Both the position numbers and the translations under genes were made by a program. The notes under the pieces are model-generated. The model did no database searches, had not been told where the DNA came from, and saw only the letters and a program-made list of their open reading frames with translations. This document shows, piece by piece, positions 25,241-35,323 of a DNA stretch of 60,083 nucleotides. Source of the stretch: Fidelibacterota bacterium (GTDB lineage: Bacteria > Fidelibacterota > Fidelibacteria > Fidelibacterales > Fidelibacteraceae); contig JAIPIT010000002.1 in assembly GCA_021734505.1 (NCBI GenBank), positions 1 to 60,083 of the forward strand. Direction: 5' to 3'. Position 1 is the stretch's first letter, and every line of letters starts with the position of its first letter.

Positions 25241-27055
25241 ATGGGAATTATGGACAAAATGCGCGCAAAGATGGGAATAATCATGATTATCCTCATTGCT
25301 GCGTTTGTTATAACTATTGTTTTTAATTGGGGTGCCGGTGGCGTTGACACTTTTATGAAGGACCGCGATATTGTTGGCGTCGTAAATGGTGAGAAAATCA
25401 CAATTAAAAGTTTTTATGAAGCATATAATGCGTCACTTGAACAATACCGCAATGCCGGGGTTGAACTTGATGCCCGCATGACAGAATCTATTCTTCAACA
25501 GACCTGGGAAACAATCATTTCTCAACATCTGTGGGAACAAGAAATTAAACGCTTGGGTATTATAATTACCGATGAAGAACTGTATCATCATCTCGAGGCA
25601 AATCCCCCCGAGTTCCTGAAAACCCAGGAAGCATTTTTGACAGACGGTGTTTTTGATTACTCAAAATACATTGATATTCTCCGCAATCCTCAAGGTGGAG
25701 AGTGGTTAGAGATCGAGAAATACTTGCGCCTTAATGTTTTGCCTTATCAAAAATTAAATAATATTATTCTTTCATCTGTTGTCGTTGATGAAAATGAAGT
25801 TTTGCAAAAATTCTCGGATCAATCGGTCATATATAGCGCAAACTATCTTGCGGCTCCGGTACATTTGTTACCCGATTCTTTGTTCGAGGTGTTTGAAGAA
25901 GATCTGAAAGTTAACTATGAAGAAAACAAAGACGAACTTTACAAACAGGAAGAACGCCGTAATATTCGCTTTGTTTATTGGGAAAAAGTTCCTTCCGCCG
26001 ACGATTCGGCTGCGGTTCTTTATGACTTGGAAGATATTACACTTCGTCATTCAGAGGGGGAATCGTTTGACGATCTTGCTCTGATATTTTCCGAAACCAA
26101 AGATGATGAGGTAGGTGGTGACTTGGGATGGTTCTCTAAAAATGAACTTCGTCCAGAATATCAAGATGCCGTTTTTGCAGCCAAGGTAGGCGATGTTCTA
26201 AAACCAATTTTAATCGGCGATCAATATCATTTGATATTTGTTTCAGATAAAAAAACAGAAAATGGCGATGATCAGGTAAAGATATCTTTATTGATCCGCA
26301 GTATTGACCCTGTTAACACTTATGATTATTATTCAACAGAAGCTGAAGCTTTTGTTTTGGATGTTGAGAGCTATGGTTTTGCGAAGGCGTTTGATAATGT
26401 GGAAGCAAAATTAGACACTTTACGCGGTGGCTTCACTAAAGAATTCCCTTACTTCGGGAATCTTGGTTACCTTCCTTCGTTGGCTAAATGGGCTTATCGC
26501 TCAGAAGTTGGCGCCATTAGCCCCGTTTATGAAAATGAAACTGTCATTATTGTTGCCCAGCTCATAGGTATTGTTGAAGAATCCTACATGCCGCTTAAAG
26601 ATGTTGAGGCTTCTGTGCGACGCTCAGTGATCGCTGAATTTAAACTTGAAAAGAGTGCTGAATTAGTGCGTGAAGCATACACTGCTTTTATGCGTGGCGA
26701 TGTAACATTACTTGATATATCGGATAGTAATCCCTATCTCGAATATAAAAGTTTCTCTTCATCTGTTGATGAACTCCCATATCCCTTTGGCTCTTCACCG
26801 GTCTTTGCTGATGTTATTCGTAACATGACAACCAATACTGTATCTGCACCCTTCTTATGTGGCCGTGAGGGGTCTGTCTTTGTACAGTTAACCGGTCGCA
26901 CTTCAGTTGACGAAGAACTTTATGCCAAGAAACATGATGAGCTTGAGCAGGCCTTGCTCAAAGAAAAGCAACAGGTGGCTTACGAAAGCTGGATGAATAA
27001 CTTGAAAGAAAAAGCTGAGATCAAAGATTATCGGGTTGAATTCGGATTGAACTAA
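25241..27055 (+). CDS. PpiD-like periplasmic peptidyl-prolyl isomerase, membrane anchored
   Basis: 604 residues. A short cytoplasmic start (MGIMDKMRAKMG) is followed by one transmembrane helix (~11-32), an N-terminal SurA/PpiD-type chaperone helix region with VVNGEKITIKSFYEAYN, a parvulin domain (~235-345: GGDLGWFSKNELRPEYQDAVF and YHLIFVSDKK) and a long C-terminal region with a further degenerate parvulin-like part. PpiD assists folding of exported proteins at the SecYEG exit. ATG 25241 has AGGAG 10 nt upstream. It is a single-gene unit with its own promoter and terminator. Confidence 0.88.
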   Translation: MGIMDKMRAKMGIIMIILIAAFVITIVFNWGAGGVDTFMKDRDIVGVVNGEKITIKSFYEAYNASLEQYRNAGVELDARMTESILQQTWETIISQHLWEQEIKRLGIIITDEELYHHLEANPPEFLKTQEAFLTDGVFDYSKYIDILRNPQGGEWLEIEKYLRLNVLPYQKLNNIILSSVVVDENEVLQKFSDQSVIYSANYLAAPVHLLPDSLFEVFEEDLKVNYEENKDELYKQEERRNIRFVYWEKVPSADDSAAVLYDLEDITLRHSEGESFDDLALIFSETKDDEVGGDLGWFSKNELRPEYQDAVFAAKVGDVLKPILIGDQYHLIFVSDKKTENGDDQVKISLLIRSIDPVNTYDYYSTEAEAFVLDVESYGFAKAFDNVEAKLDTLRGGFTKEFPYFGNLGYLPSLAKWAYRSEVGAISPVYENETVIIVAQLIGIVEESYMPLKDVEASVRRSVIAEFKLEKSAELVREAYTAFMRGDVTLLDISDSNPYLEYKSFSSSVDELPYPFGSSPVFADVIRNMTTNTVSAPFLCGREGSVFVQLTGRTSVDEELYAKKHDELEQALLKEKQQVAYESWMNNLKEKAEIKDYRVEFGLN

Positions 27056-27079
27056 TTAGCTTTTTTACATAGATGATCA

Positions 27080-27105
27080 AACGGGAGCATAGCTCCCGTT
27101 TTTTT
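27080..27105 (+). terminator. Terminator of the ppiD-like gene
   Basis: A perfect 9-bp stem AACGGGAGC / GCTCCCGTT with a 3-nt loop followed by seven T, 25 nt after the stop codon. Confidence 0.9.
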
Positions 27106-27114
27106 ATTCCAAAT

Positions 27115-27142
27115 AAAAAAGGCAACTTTATCGGTTGCCTTT
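27115..27142 (-). terminator. Terminator of the RNase G operon
   Basis: A 9-bp stem AAAGGCAAC / GTTGCCTTT, followed on the minus strand by a T-run (A-run 27115-27120). It lies 53 nt beyond the RNase G stop and faces the ppiD terminator. Confidence 0.85.
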
Positions 27143-27194
27143 AAATTTACATGCTTCTTTCCCGCTTTATGATCGGGGACTTTCATCAAATGGG

Positions 27195-28685
27195 TTAATA
27201 CATGTTCGTGACATCTTGTTTGTCTTTTTTCCTTAAGAAACGGAAACTTCCAACGCCCAAGCTTTCTTCTATGACCATGTCTATCTTTATGCCATACTTA
27301 AATTGTGTCTGGCGAAGAATCTTTTTATTTTCTTTAATAAAAGCATAAAGAAATGGATGTACTTGAAGCTCTACCCTTCGTTCTCTCGTATGCTGGCGGA
27401 AATTCCGCACCCAGCTGTCAATCTTTGTGATCATACTTTCTTTGCTGGGAATACGGCCATAGCCGTGGCACATGGGACATTCATCACTAAGCGAGAACAT
27501 GATGGAAAGGCGGATACGCTCGCGTGTCATCTCAAGCAGTCCGTAACGCGAAAGGTCGCTGACGCTGACAGACGCCCGGTCTTTTGCCAGTTCGTCTTTA
27601 AATGTTCTGACAAGGGCCTTTTTGTTTTCAGGAATTTGCATGTCAATAAAATCAATTACGATCAAACCGCTAATATCTCGCAGGCGCAATTGCCTGGCGA
27701 TCTCAACCGCGGCCTCAAGATTAACTTTTAATATATTTTTTTCCTGGTCTTTTTGTCCCGTATAACGACCACTGTTCACATCAATGACAAACATAGCTTC
27801 AGTGTGGTCAATGATCAAATGTCCGCCACTTTTCAACCATACCTTGCGTCGCAACAATTTATCTGTTTCTTCGGTAATTCCGTGTGCACTGAAAAGAGAT
27901 CCTTCTTTGTGGAAAAATACCCGCTCGGTCAATTCGGGTGCAACATCATTTATATAGTTTTGAATGGCGCGAAATTTACGCTTGTTATCAACTACAACTG
28001 ATTCCACTTCTTTTGTAAACATATCGCGGATCACAGAAGAGGTCATGCTGTCATTTTCATAAACCCGCATCGCCTGACTGCCACTGTTTTTTACTGCGAC
28101 AACTATCTGATCCCACGAACTTAATAACTGTTTAATATCCTGTTTGATGTCTTTTTCTTTTTTCCCATCCGCAACCGTTCTAATTATAATGCCGAAACCT
28201 TCAGGTTTTATAGAGTTGGCGATCTCTTTGAGCTTTGCCCGTTGTTTGTTGTTTTTTATTTTTTTGGATATCCCGATCACATCATGATAGGGGGCAAGAA
28301 CAGCAAATCGGCCGGGGATGGCGATCTCGGTTGTTAAACGCGGTCCCTTGTTGGCATAAGCATCTTTTACAACCTGCACCAAAATGTGCTGCCCTTTTTT
28401 CAGGTCTTTTGCTCCGGTAAATGTTCGTGGTTTTAAACTCCCGTTTTCAAATGTTATAAAATCTTTGATCTCGGAAAAACCAAGAAAACCGTTTTGTTCC
28501 AAGCCGAGGTTCATAAAGACGGCATGCATGCCCTGCTGAATATTTTCAACGGTTGCAAAATAAACATTCCCAACGGTAGAAACATCTTCCGGGGTTTCAA
28601 TATAGAATTCCACTAATTGCTTATCTTCCATGATAGCAATGCGTGATTCCATTGGGGTTTCGCTTATATATATATTTCTTTTCAT
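27195..28685 (-). CDS. rng: Ribonuclease G
   Basis: 496 residues, the size of RNase G rather than RNase E (no long disordered tail). An S1 RNA-binding domain lies at ~35-120, the RNase H-like and 5'-sensor regions follow, and the DNase I-like catalytic part carries D302 in VIDVNSGR and D345 in VIDFIDM, the magnesium ligands. C403 and C406 (CPMC) form the zinc link between subunits. It processes rRNA 5' ends and degrades mRNA. It starts one base after the stop of the radical SAM gene, a pairing seen in many bacteria. Confidence 0.95.
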   Translation of the reverse strand: MKRNIYISETPMESRIAIMEDKQLVEFYIETPEDVSTVGNVYFATVENIQQGMHAVFMNLGLEQNGFLGFSEIKDFITFENGSLKPRTFTGAKDLKKGQHILVQVVKDAYANKGPRLTTEIAIPGRFAVLAPYHDVIGISKKIKNNKQRAKLKEIANSIKPEGFGIIIRTVADGKKEKDIKQDIKQLLSSWDQIVVAVKNSGSQAMRVYENDSMTSSVIRDMFTKEVESVVVDNKRKFRAIQNYINDVAPELTERVFFHKEGSLFSAHGITEETDKLLRRKVWLKSGGHLIIDHTEAMFVIDVNSGRYTGQKDQEKNILKVNLEAAVEIARQLRLRDISGLIVIDFIDMQIPENKKALVRTFKDELAKDRASVSVSDLSRYGLLEMTRERIRLSIMFSLSDECPMCHGYGRIPSKESMITKIDSWVRNFRQHTRERRVELQVHPFLYAFIKENKKILRQTQFKYGIKIDMVIEESLGVGSFRFLRKKDKQDVTNMY

Positions 28686-28686
28686 A

Positions 28687-31161
28687 TTAGTCCTTTATGG
28701 TGGCGTATGTTCGCTCACCGATAAAATAAGGTATATTTTCACCAAATGCCAGTTTTAGAAATTCATCAGGGCGCCCGGTTTGTGAGTTGATAACATTATA
28801 GCAAACGCTTAAAGCATTGTGATTAATATCCCAAGATTTGATATAGGGTTTCAGATCAACTGTCTTATTTCCCTTTTTGTTTTTTCGTTCGTATAAAACT
28901 TCTTTTTTTTCTAAAAGGTTTTCAATGTGCGAGCGAATTTCATTAACACTGATCTCTTCATTTAAGTGGAAAACATAAAACAACTCAATTGTATGCTCCA
29001 TGATCGATGGCAACTTGCCTTCATGGATTTCCGCTCTGTGTATTTTAATTCCCTCGGGTAAAACCGAATTGAGCGCAGCCTGGGGGTTGTGAACATTGTC
29101 ATTCAAGATAATATCCATGGTTTCATTTCCTGCGTCATAACCCATGGGGATGGGGTAACCCGCCGCAATACGGGGACGACAATTAAAACCATTGCTAAAG
29201 CGCAGCGGCCAGTGCAAAATATTACATACGCGATAGATCACCCTCATAAAGTCATGGTGCGAGATGTAACGCATCATACCGTTTTTTTCATACTTGATCC
29301 GTAAGGTATAATAACTTGTGGGTTGTTCGTTTTCTTTAATTTTTGTTCTTTTTAATTCGGTTTCTTCTGTCTTTATTTCTTTAGCGATCAGTGTTTTAAC
29401 ATCAGCATCACATAAACCGCAGGTGTTACAGTGTACCCTGCAATCTTGTGTCGTTTCTCCTCGTTCTGCTTTTTCCATTTCTTCCCGCAAGAAATCTTCT
29501 TCAACACCGGTATTGATAAAGGACCATGGCAAAGAAGCATGGCGGTCACGCGCACTTATCAAATCTTCAATTTTCTTACCGCTATCTGCTATCGCCCTGT
29601 CCCAGGCCTCTTGATTAAAATGCTCAGACCATGCGTCAAAACGAGCTCCGTTCTTCCAGGCATCGAACAGAATATCTCCGGCCGAACGATCGCCTCGTGA
29701 CATTAGGCTTTCATATATGGAAAACTCGGGGTCCCGGTGCATGATCTTTATGCCTTTTAGCTTCAACTGATTTCGAATGAAGTAAATTCTTCTTTCAAGC
29801 TCTTCGGGCGAAACATGTTCCGCCCACTGAAAGGGTGTATGCGCCTTGGGAATAAAACTTGAGAGGGTCACATTAACCTGGGCGCGGGGGTAAGAGCGGA
29901 TCAGGCCGTAAAGTCTTTTTAATAAATCCACGATCCCCTGAAGATCTTCGTCGGTCTCAGTTGGCAACCCGACCATAAAATAGAATTTTAATGTGCGGAA
30001 TTTGTTTTCAAGCGCCAGTTTTACTGATGTAAAAATATCATCTTCACTGATATTCTTGTTTATCACGTTTCTTAATCTTTGGGTGCCGGCTTCGGGGGCA
30101 AGTGTTAGGCCGGAGCGTTTTCTGCCGCCAGCGGTTTCAAGAATCTTTAAATTTAGAGAATCCAGACGCATAGAGGGAAATGAAATAGCAATATTGTTTT
30201 CTTCGCAAGCGGGGCCAATACCGTCAACGAGATCAGAAAGCCTGCTATAGTCGGATGTTGAAAGACTCAGTAATGACAACTCTTCATAGCCGGTATTTTT
30301 CAATGTTTCTTCTGTCTGCCTGATCAGATCTGATGGTTCCCTCTCGCGCACGGGTCGGTAAATAATGCCGGCATGGCAAAAACGGCACCCGGCGCCACAG
30401 CCTCTTTGTATCTCAAGTGCAAAACGATCTTGTGCTACTTCAAGCAGGGGAATAATGGGTTTATTGCTGTAGTTCTCCGGCTTTAACATGGCAATTTTTG
30501 CGGCATGAACAAGGCCATCTCGTTTTTTGTCATATATGGCGGGGGCATATACTCCCTTTTCCGGCATCGAGCATGCTTTTAATATCTCTGAACGAGTAGA
30601 CCCTTTTCCCTTATGGTGGCGAATGATCTCGGCGATCTCTACAAAAACTTCTTCTGCGTCTCCGATCACAAAAAGGTCAATATAGTCTGCAAGCGGTTCG
30701 GGGTTAAAAGCACAACTTCCGCCTGCAATTGTAATTGGATGCTTATCTTCACGATCTTCTGCTCGCACTGGAATATTTGATAAATCCAGGGCGTTGAGAA
30801 TGTTCGAATATGTCATTTCATATTGAAGCGTAAAACCAACAAGATCAAAATCCGACAGTGCGTGCTTGCTTTCCAGTGAGAATAATGGCACTTCTCGTTC
30901 ACGCAGCAGCTTTTCCATATCTACCCAGGGTGAAAAGGCCCGCTCCGCAATAATGCCCTCTTTCTTATTCAAAATATGATAGAGGATCTGATAGCCTATA
31001 AATGGCATGCCAACTTCATATGCATCAGGATAAACCAGACAAACATGACAATCCGTATCATTCCATGCTTTTTTAATTGTATTTATTTCGTTACCCGTAT
31101 AGCGGCCCGGACGCTCTACTTGAGTAAGTATATATGGGAGGTTTCTTTCTATTCGGTCCAT
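28687..31161 (-). CDS. Radical SAM protein (TIGR03960 type) fused to a DUF2344 domain
   Basis: 824 residues. Residues 1-~200 look like a B12-binding-type Rossmann domain (VYPDAYEVGMP, VIGDAEEVF) without an obvious DxHxxG cobalamin motif. The radical SAM core starts with C255, C259 and C262 (CxxxCxxC) and includes LTLAPEAGTQRLRNVINK. A Cys cluster (CRVHCNTCGLC, ~590) follows and may hold a second Fe-S centre. The last ~200 residues, from YTLRIKYEKNGMMRYISHHDFMR, are the TIGR03936/DUF2344 domain, which is often a separate protein. The family usually sits beside RNase G and has no proven reaction; tRNA or rRNA modification is a guess from the neighbour. Confidence 0.9.
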   Translation of the reverse strand: MDRIERNLPYILTQVERPGRYTGNEINTIKKAWNDTDCHVCLVYPDAYEVGMPFIGYQILYHILNKKEGIIAERAFSPWVDMEKLLREREVPLFSLESKHALSDFDLVGFTLQYEMTYSNILNALDLSNIPVRAEDREDKHPITIAGGSCAFNPEPLADYIDLFVIGDAEEVFVEIAEIIRHHKGKGSTRSEILKACSMPEKGVYAPAIYDKKRDGLVHAAKIAMLKPENYSNKPIIPLLEVAQDRFALEIQRGCGAGCRFCHAGIIYRPVREREPSDLIRQTEETLKNTGYEELSLLSLSTSDYSRLSDLVDGIGPACEENNIAISFPSMRLDSLNLKILETAGGRKRSGLTLAPEAGTQRLRNVINKNISEDDIFTSVKLALENKFRTLKFYFMVGLPTETDEDLQGIVDLLKRLYGLIRSYPRAQVNVTLSSFIPKAHTPFQWAEHVSPEELERRIYFIRNQLKLKGIKIMHRDPEFSIYESLMSRGDRSAGDILFDAWKNGARFDAWSEHFNQEAWDRAIADSGKKIEDLISARDRHASLPWSFINTGVEEDFLREEMEKAERGETTQDCRVHCNTCGLCDADVKTLIAKEIKTEETELKRTKIKENEQPTSYYTLRIKYEKNGMMRYISHHDFMRVIYRVCNILHWPLRFSNGFNCRPRIAAGYPIPMGYDAGNETMDIILNDNVHNPQAALNSVLPEGIKIHRAEIHEGKLPSIMEHTIELFYVFHLNEEISVNEIRSHIENLLEKKEVLYERKNKKGNKTVDLKPYIKSWDINHNALSVCYNVINSQTGRPDEFLKLAFGENIPYFIGERTYATIKD

Positions 31162-31448
31162 ATTGTCTTTTTTACCAATTCCATTTTTATATAATACATA
31201 CGGCCTAAGAACACCATGCTTGGGGACTCAAATAATATCCATATTGTGCCGGAAGGGAGGATGGTGTTGCTATCCCTGTTGTTTTTGGGATGCTAATTAT
31301 ATTGTTTTTCTTTTCAGTACTTCTCATTTTTCAACAGCCTAATATATCTATTAATATAGGCAATACCCATAAAATATATTTCTTTTTCATTTCCTTTGTT
31401 TTGGTTGACTTTAAGCGCAGCAACCGCTATTTTATTCAGCTTTTTAAA
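31162..31448. other. Intergenic region upstream of tRNA-Ser(GGA)
   Basis: It holds the divergent upstream region of the radical SAM gene on the left and the tRNA promoter on the right. An 8-bp inverted repeat (AACACCAT near 31209, ATGGTGTT near 31259) could pair across about 40 nt; it has no T-run and I cannot assign it. No small gene is supported. Confidence 0.4.
31407..31435 (+). promoter_or_regulatory. Promoter of tRNA-Ser(GGA)
   Basis: TTGACT (31407-31412), a 17-nt spacer and TATTTT (31430-31435), ending 13 nt before the tRNA. Confidence 0.6.
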
Positions 31449-31539
31449 GGAAAGGTGTCCGAGTTGGTTGAAGGAGCACGATTGGAAATCGTGTGTACTG
31501 TTAATAGCGGTACCCCGGGTTCGAATCCCGGTCTTTCCG
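31449..31539 (+). tRNA. tRNA-Ser(GGA)
   Basis: A 91-nt class II tRNA: acceptor GGAAAGG / TCTTTCC with discriminator G, anticodon stem CACGA / TCGTG enclosing loop TTGGAAA (anticodon GGA, reads UCC and UCU), a long variable arm (GTACTGTTAATAGCGGTAC) and T-arm CCGGGTTCGAATCCCGG. CCA is not encoded. It is followed at once by a terminator. Confidence 0.96.
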
Positions 31540-31541
31540 CA

Positions 31542-31574
31542 ATTAAAACCCCATCGTTTAGGTGGGGTTTTAAT
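31542..31574 (+). terminator. Terminator of tRNA-Ser(GGA)
   Basis: A perfect 12-bp stem ATTAAAACCCCA / TGGGGTTTTAAT with a 9-nt loop, 2 nt after the tRNA; the T-run lies within the 3' arm. Confidence 0.85.
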
Positions 31575-31782
31575 ACCGTTTAATAAAATCGGCGTAAAAG
31601 ATTATTTAAGTCAGACCATTAAATTGTTATTGAGAAAATCTCAAGCCATATATTTCCCGATTATATTTGCTATCTTTTTATTTGACATTGGCTTTATTTT
31701 CATTTAATATTTTCAAGCGATAATAATTCTTATCCTTGCTTATGGACAGTAGGGTTTAATATAAAGTTTTCGTCCCCCTCTT

Positions 31783-31806
31783 GAGAAGTCCCTTACGGGA
31801 CTTCTC
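31783..31806. repeat. Strong 10-bp hairpin upstream of the lipid kinase gene
   Basis: GAGAAGTCCC and its exact complement enclose TTAC. On the plus strand ATTTTATGG follows, a weak T-run, so it may be a second terminator for read-through from the tRNA, or a leader element of the kinase gene 77 bp downstream. Confidence 0.6.
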
Positions 31807-31883
31807 ATTTTATGGTCGGTTTTTCTTTTGGAATTGTATTGTAATATTCCTTAACTTATCTCCGCACACAACAGGAGAGGAAC

Positions 31884-32777
31884 ATGAACATACAGTTGAT
31901 CTACAACCCGAATGCGGGGGGTGGAAAGGGCGACAAGCTCTATCCGCTAATTCTGAAAGCACTTCGTGATCAGGGACATACGGTAACACCCTATCGGACG
32001 CTTTATCGTTTTCACGCGACAGAAATTGCCAAACATATTGACGCTAATGCCTGCGACCTTATTCTGGCCGCCGGTGGTGACGGGACGGTTTATGAAGTCC
32101 TGAACGGCATAATGCAAAACACATCTTCAAAAGAACACCCCCTGTATGGTCTCATCCCCGTGGGTACCGGGAATTCTTTTTCCGTTGATCTTCAAATGAA
32201 AAATTGGACAGATGGGCTCAAGGCTGTAGCAGGTGGAAAATCACGCGAAGTGGATATCATGGAATTCATTACTGAAGGTGATAAGTATTATTCGATAAAT
32301 GCTATCGGTTTTGGCTTGGTTGCCGACGTATCCTATCTTGGCAATAAAATGAAGAAATTTATCGGGAAGACGGCCTATACGGTTGGGGCAGTTGCTGAAA
32401 TAATAAAATTCAAACCACAAAAGACCAAGCTCGAGGTTGATGGAAAATTGTATGAATACGAAGGTGTTTTTACGAATTTTTCCAACTCTGTCTGGATTGG
32501 CGGAAACATGAAGATCTCGCCGAATTCAATAATAGATGACGGTGAAATAGAATGTCTGGCCCTTGAAAACCTTCCAAAAAAAGATCTTTTAAAAGTCTTT
32601 CCCACTGTCTTTGAGGGTAAACATCTTTCTGTGCCTCAATTCAAAGTATATAAGGGGAAACATTTTAAGGTGTCATCCGAACCGGTTAAAATATGTAATC
32701 CAGAGGGTGAGATATTTGGCGTAACACCGTTGGAGTTGACTGTTCTTCAAAAAGAGATCAGAGTATTGACCCTATAA
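31884..32777 (+). CDS. Diacylglycerol/sphingosine-kinase-family lipid kinase
   Basis: 297 residues of the DagK/YegS/BmrU family. The N-terminal nucleotide domain has YNPNAGGGKG, AAGGDGTVYEVLNG (the GGDGT ATP-binding motif, residues ~64-76) and IPVGTGNSFSVDL; the C-terminal beta sandwich contains FGLVADV and WIGGNMKISP. It phosphorylates a lipid such as diacylglycerol on the cytoplasmic side of the inner membrane, usually to recycle it into phosphatidic acid. AGGAGAGG precedes the ATG. It ends in a bidirectional terminator shared with ornithine carbamoyltransferase. Confidence 0.88.
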   Translation: MNIQLIYNPNAGGGKGDKLYPLILKALRDQGHTVTPYRTLYRFHATEIAKHIDANACDLILAAGGDGTVYEVLNGIMQNTSSKEHPLYGLIPVGTGNSFSVDLQMKNWTDGLKAVAGGKSREVDIMEFITEGDKYYSINAIGFGLVADVSYLGNKMKKFIGKTAYTVGAVAEIIKFKPQKTKLEVDGKLYEYEGVFTNFSNSVWIGGNMKISPNSIIDDGEIECLALENLPKKDLLKVFPTVFEGKHLSVPQFKVYKGKHFKVSSEPVKICNPEGEIFGVTPLELTVLQKEIRVLTL

Positions 32778-32814
32778 TAATATTGGGGCTCACTTTTATT
32801 GGCATAATAATTAT

Positions 32815-32838
32815 AGAGACGCGCTAAGGCGCGTCTCT
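32815..32838. terminator. Bidirectional terminator between the lipid kinase and argF
   Basis: A perfect 10-bp stem AGAGACGCGC / GCGCGTCTCT with a 4-nt loop between two convergent genes. T-rich sequence follows on the plus side and a TAA-rich stretch on the other. Confidence 0.8.
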
Positions 32839-32862
32839 TCTTTAATCTTTATATTTTTGTCT

Positions 32863-33858
32863 TTAATCTTGTAATGTTGCGATCATTACGGCCTTGATTG
32901 TGTGCATTCTGTTTTCGGCTTCGTCCCAGACTTTACTGTTCTTTGATTCAAAAACCTCATTGCTGACTTCCATTGCATCAATACCGAATTTTTCATATAT
33001 CTCCATCCCGACTGTCGTATTCAGATCATGGAATGCCGGTAAGCAATGAAGGAATATAGTGTCTGATTTGCCGGTTTTTGCCATCATGTCGGCATTTACC
33101 TGATATGGCAAGAGTATTTTGATGCGTTCTTCGAATTGTTCTTCTTCGCCCATAGAGACCCAAACATCGGTATAGATCACATCTGCGCCCCTTACGCCTT
33201 CGGTAATATCATTGGTAATGGTTATGCTCGCGCCACTTTGAACCGCTATTTTCTGTGCGGTTTCAACAAGAGCTGCCTGGGGAAAAAGACTTGTGGGTGC
33301 AACGATCCTGAAATCCATACCCATTTTGGCGGCGCCTATCATTAGTGAATTTGCCATATTGTTCCGTCCGTCACCAATAAAGGCGAATGCAATACCTTTC
33401 AAATACCCTTTTTGTTCTTTAATGGTCAGAAAATCTGCCAATACTTGTGTGGGATGAAAAGCATCCGTAAGTCCGTTCCATACAGGCACGCCGGCATGCA
33501 TTGCAAGCCCCTCAACCGTTTCATGTTTGAAACCCCGGTATTGTATACCGTCGAACATTCGTCCCAGCACACGGGCTGTGTCGGCAACGCTTTCTTTTTT
33601 CCCAAACTGTATATCATTCTTGCCTAAAAATTCCGGATGAGCACCTTCATCAATTGCAGCAACAGTAAATGCGCACCGCGTACGGGTTGAGTTTTTTTCG
33701 AATAATAATGCTATATTTTTATTTTCTAATCGTCGTGGAAATATTCCGTCTTTCTTTTCTTTTTTGACCTGAGCGGAAAGCTCAATCAAATCATTGATCT
33801 CTTCCGGGCTGTAATCCAGCAGGCCAAGAAATGAACGTCCTTTTAAATTGCTTTTCAT
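32863..33858 (-). CDS. argF: Ornithine carbamoyltransferase
   Basis: 331 residues. Carbamoyl-phosphate site STRTR at 57-61, HPTQ near 136, ornithine-site SMGEEEQ-type loop, and HCLPAFHD near 265 with the catalytic Cys. It forms citrulline from ornithine and carbamoyl phosphate. No other arginine-synthesis or arginine-deiminase gene is adjacent, so the direction (anabolic ArgF or catabolic ArcB) cannot be decided from this window. GGAGA lies before the ATG. Confidence 0.95.
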   Translation of the reverse strand: MKSNLKGRSFLGLLDYSPEEINDLIELSAQVKKEKKDGIFPRRLENKNIALLFEKNSTRTRCAFTVAAIDEGAHPEFLGKNDIQFGKKESVADTARVLGRMFDGIQYRGFKHETVEGLAMHAGVPVWNGLTDAFHPTQVLADFLTIKEQKGYLKGIAFAFIGDGRNNMANSLMIGAAKMGMDFRIVAPTSLFPQAALVETAQKIAVQSGASITITNDITEGVRGADVIYTDVWVSMGEEEQFEERIKILLPYQVNADMMAKTGKSDTIFLHCLPAFHDLNTTVGMEIYEKFGIDAMEVSNEVFESKNSKVWDEAENRMHTIKAVMIATLQD

Positions 33859-33973
33859 GTGGTTCTCCTATTTTGACTGAATAATATAAGTGTAATTTTT
33901 CATTATTGCTTCACAGAAATATGTTTAACTTGAGTTTCTAAAAACACCCTGTTTACGTTGTGTAATATCGAGA

Positions 33974-35125
33974 TCAACGCCAGTCTAAAAAACATGTATC
34001 GGGAGATTTCCTAAAAAATGAAAAATCTGAATTTTTTAATCCAAAAACCTGGACGGTCATTTTTTTGGGGAAAGTAAGATAATTTGCCCCCAAGAATGGT
34101 TTTAGCGGAAAATAGGGAATATAGGGTGTCTGAATGCCTTTCCATCCCTTTTGTTTTGCCTGAATATTAAAGAACCGAATAAGATTTGCAGCACTTCTTC
34201 CAGAAAGATGATCAACATTTACCAGATCAAGCCACCCAAAAGGAATTATTTTCCCAAATCCTGCAAAGCTAAATTCCCATGCCAGTACAAACCCATTTAC
34301 CGCACCTGAATTATCTTCATGCACGCAACAGATAATTCCGGGTTGATCCATGTACCAATTGAAATCTTCTCTGTTTTTTATTATTGCGGCATTTTTTGTT
34401 GATGTATATTCATCAAGGAGATCAAATAATCTTTGTTTGTCTTCCGGTTTAAACAGACGAATTTTATTGCCATTTTTCATGGTTTTGGGGGATCGGGTAC
34501 GCGGAGGAGATATTAACCTGATTATCCACCTCTCATAGAATTTCAACTTCATTACTTTTCTAACGGCAGAAATATCAAAAATTCGGATGATAAACCAATT
34601 AATATTAAACCATTTTATAGATTCTATTGCAGAGTTACGATCAGCAGTGGCATTTCCCAGATCGATCCCGTTTTGTTCGGGTTCGAAGATAGCATAGCTG
34701 AACGTAAACCCACGCGTGGAAACCGCTTCGATGAATTTAGAGGTCATCAGGGAGCCGACTCCCTTTCTTTTATGATCCGGGTGAACCGCGGCCCACGAAG
34801 GAACCAATACACGAAGCTGTTGACTTTGTTGAGAACCGTTTTTTTTCTCATTGAAGCAAAGGTTCCGCGGTAATCCGCCCATAAATCCAACCATCGTTTC
34901 ACTTGGCTGATGAATTACCCTAATTATAAGCTGGTCTTCAAGATAGGGTGATCCAAATATTCTTCGAAACGTTGTTGTATCAAAAACAACAGTTGTTCCC
35001 TCTTTTTGGGCAAGCTCATCTGAAAGGAACGCCTGTGTGATCAGTTCTGCAAATGACTCGAAATTTTCTTTTTCTAGATCAATTATCTCTACACTATATT
35101 CATTAACCATCGATATCTGCTCCAT
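33974..35125 (-). CDS. GNAT-family acyltransferase, probably tandem domains
   Basis: 383 residues. The N-terminal half contains GNAT motif A, VHPDHKRKGVGSLM (residues ~115-128), which binds the acyl-CoA pyrophosphate. The C-terminal half (from ~225, NGNKIRLFKPEDKQRLFDLLDEY) starts like a second GNAT domain but lacks a clear motif A. Substrate is unknown. Two starts are possible: ATG 35125 with AGGTG, or ATG 35110 with GGAG, both at acceptable distance. It is not clearly in an operon; argF begins about 115 bp away on the same strand. Confidence 0.75.
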   Translation of the reverse strand: MEQISMVNEYSVEIIDLEKENFESFAELITQAFLSDELAQKEGTTVVFDTTTFRRIFGSPYLEDQLIIRVIHQPSETMVGFMGGLPRNLCFNEKKNGSQQSQQLRVLVPSWAAVHPDHKRKGVGSLMTSKFIEAVSTRGFTFSYAIFEPEQNGIDLGNATADRNSAIESIKWFNINWFIIRIFDISAVRKVMKLKFYERWIIRLISPPRTRSPKTMKNGNKIRLFKPEDKQRLFDLLDEYTSTKNAAIIKNREDFNWYMDQPGIICCVHEDNSGAVNGFVLAWEFSFAGFGKIIPFGWLDLVNVDHLSGRSAANLIRFFNIQAKQKGWKGIQTPYIPYFPLKPFLGANYLTFPKKMTVQVFGLKNSDFSFFRKSPDTCFLDWR

Positions 35126-35323
35126 AGATTGAACACCTGAGAATATTCCAGAGTATGTTTAAAATGCTCTCTATGTAATATATTTAATTTTTAATGGCTT
35201 TTTAGCTGAAAAAATGAGAATTATTATATAAAGAAGTTGGTGTGTTTTTGAATATTCGGGTTTGTTTCTTTTTTCTTTGATTTATTCTTTTGCCTTTTGT
35301 CTTGTATTCCTTAATTTCCCCCC

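Larger units (their letters stand above)
31540..31883. other. Intergenic region between tRNA-Ser(GGA) and the lipid kinase gene
   Basis: It begins with the tRNA terminator (31542-31574), then about 200 bp of AT-rich sequence without recognisable elements, a strong hairpin at 31783-31806 and the upstream region of the kinase gene with its AGGAGAGG ribosome site. No coding frame is credible. Confidence 0.6.

Noticed and set aside
31290-31583. 97-codon plus-strand open frame upstream of and across tRNA-Ser(GGA)
   Set aside because: It runs through the whole tRNA and its terminator and has no ribosome site or recognisable domain.
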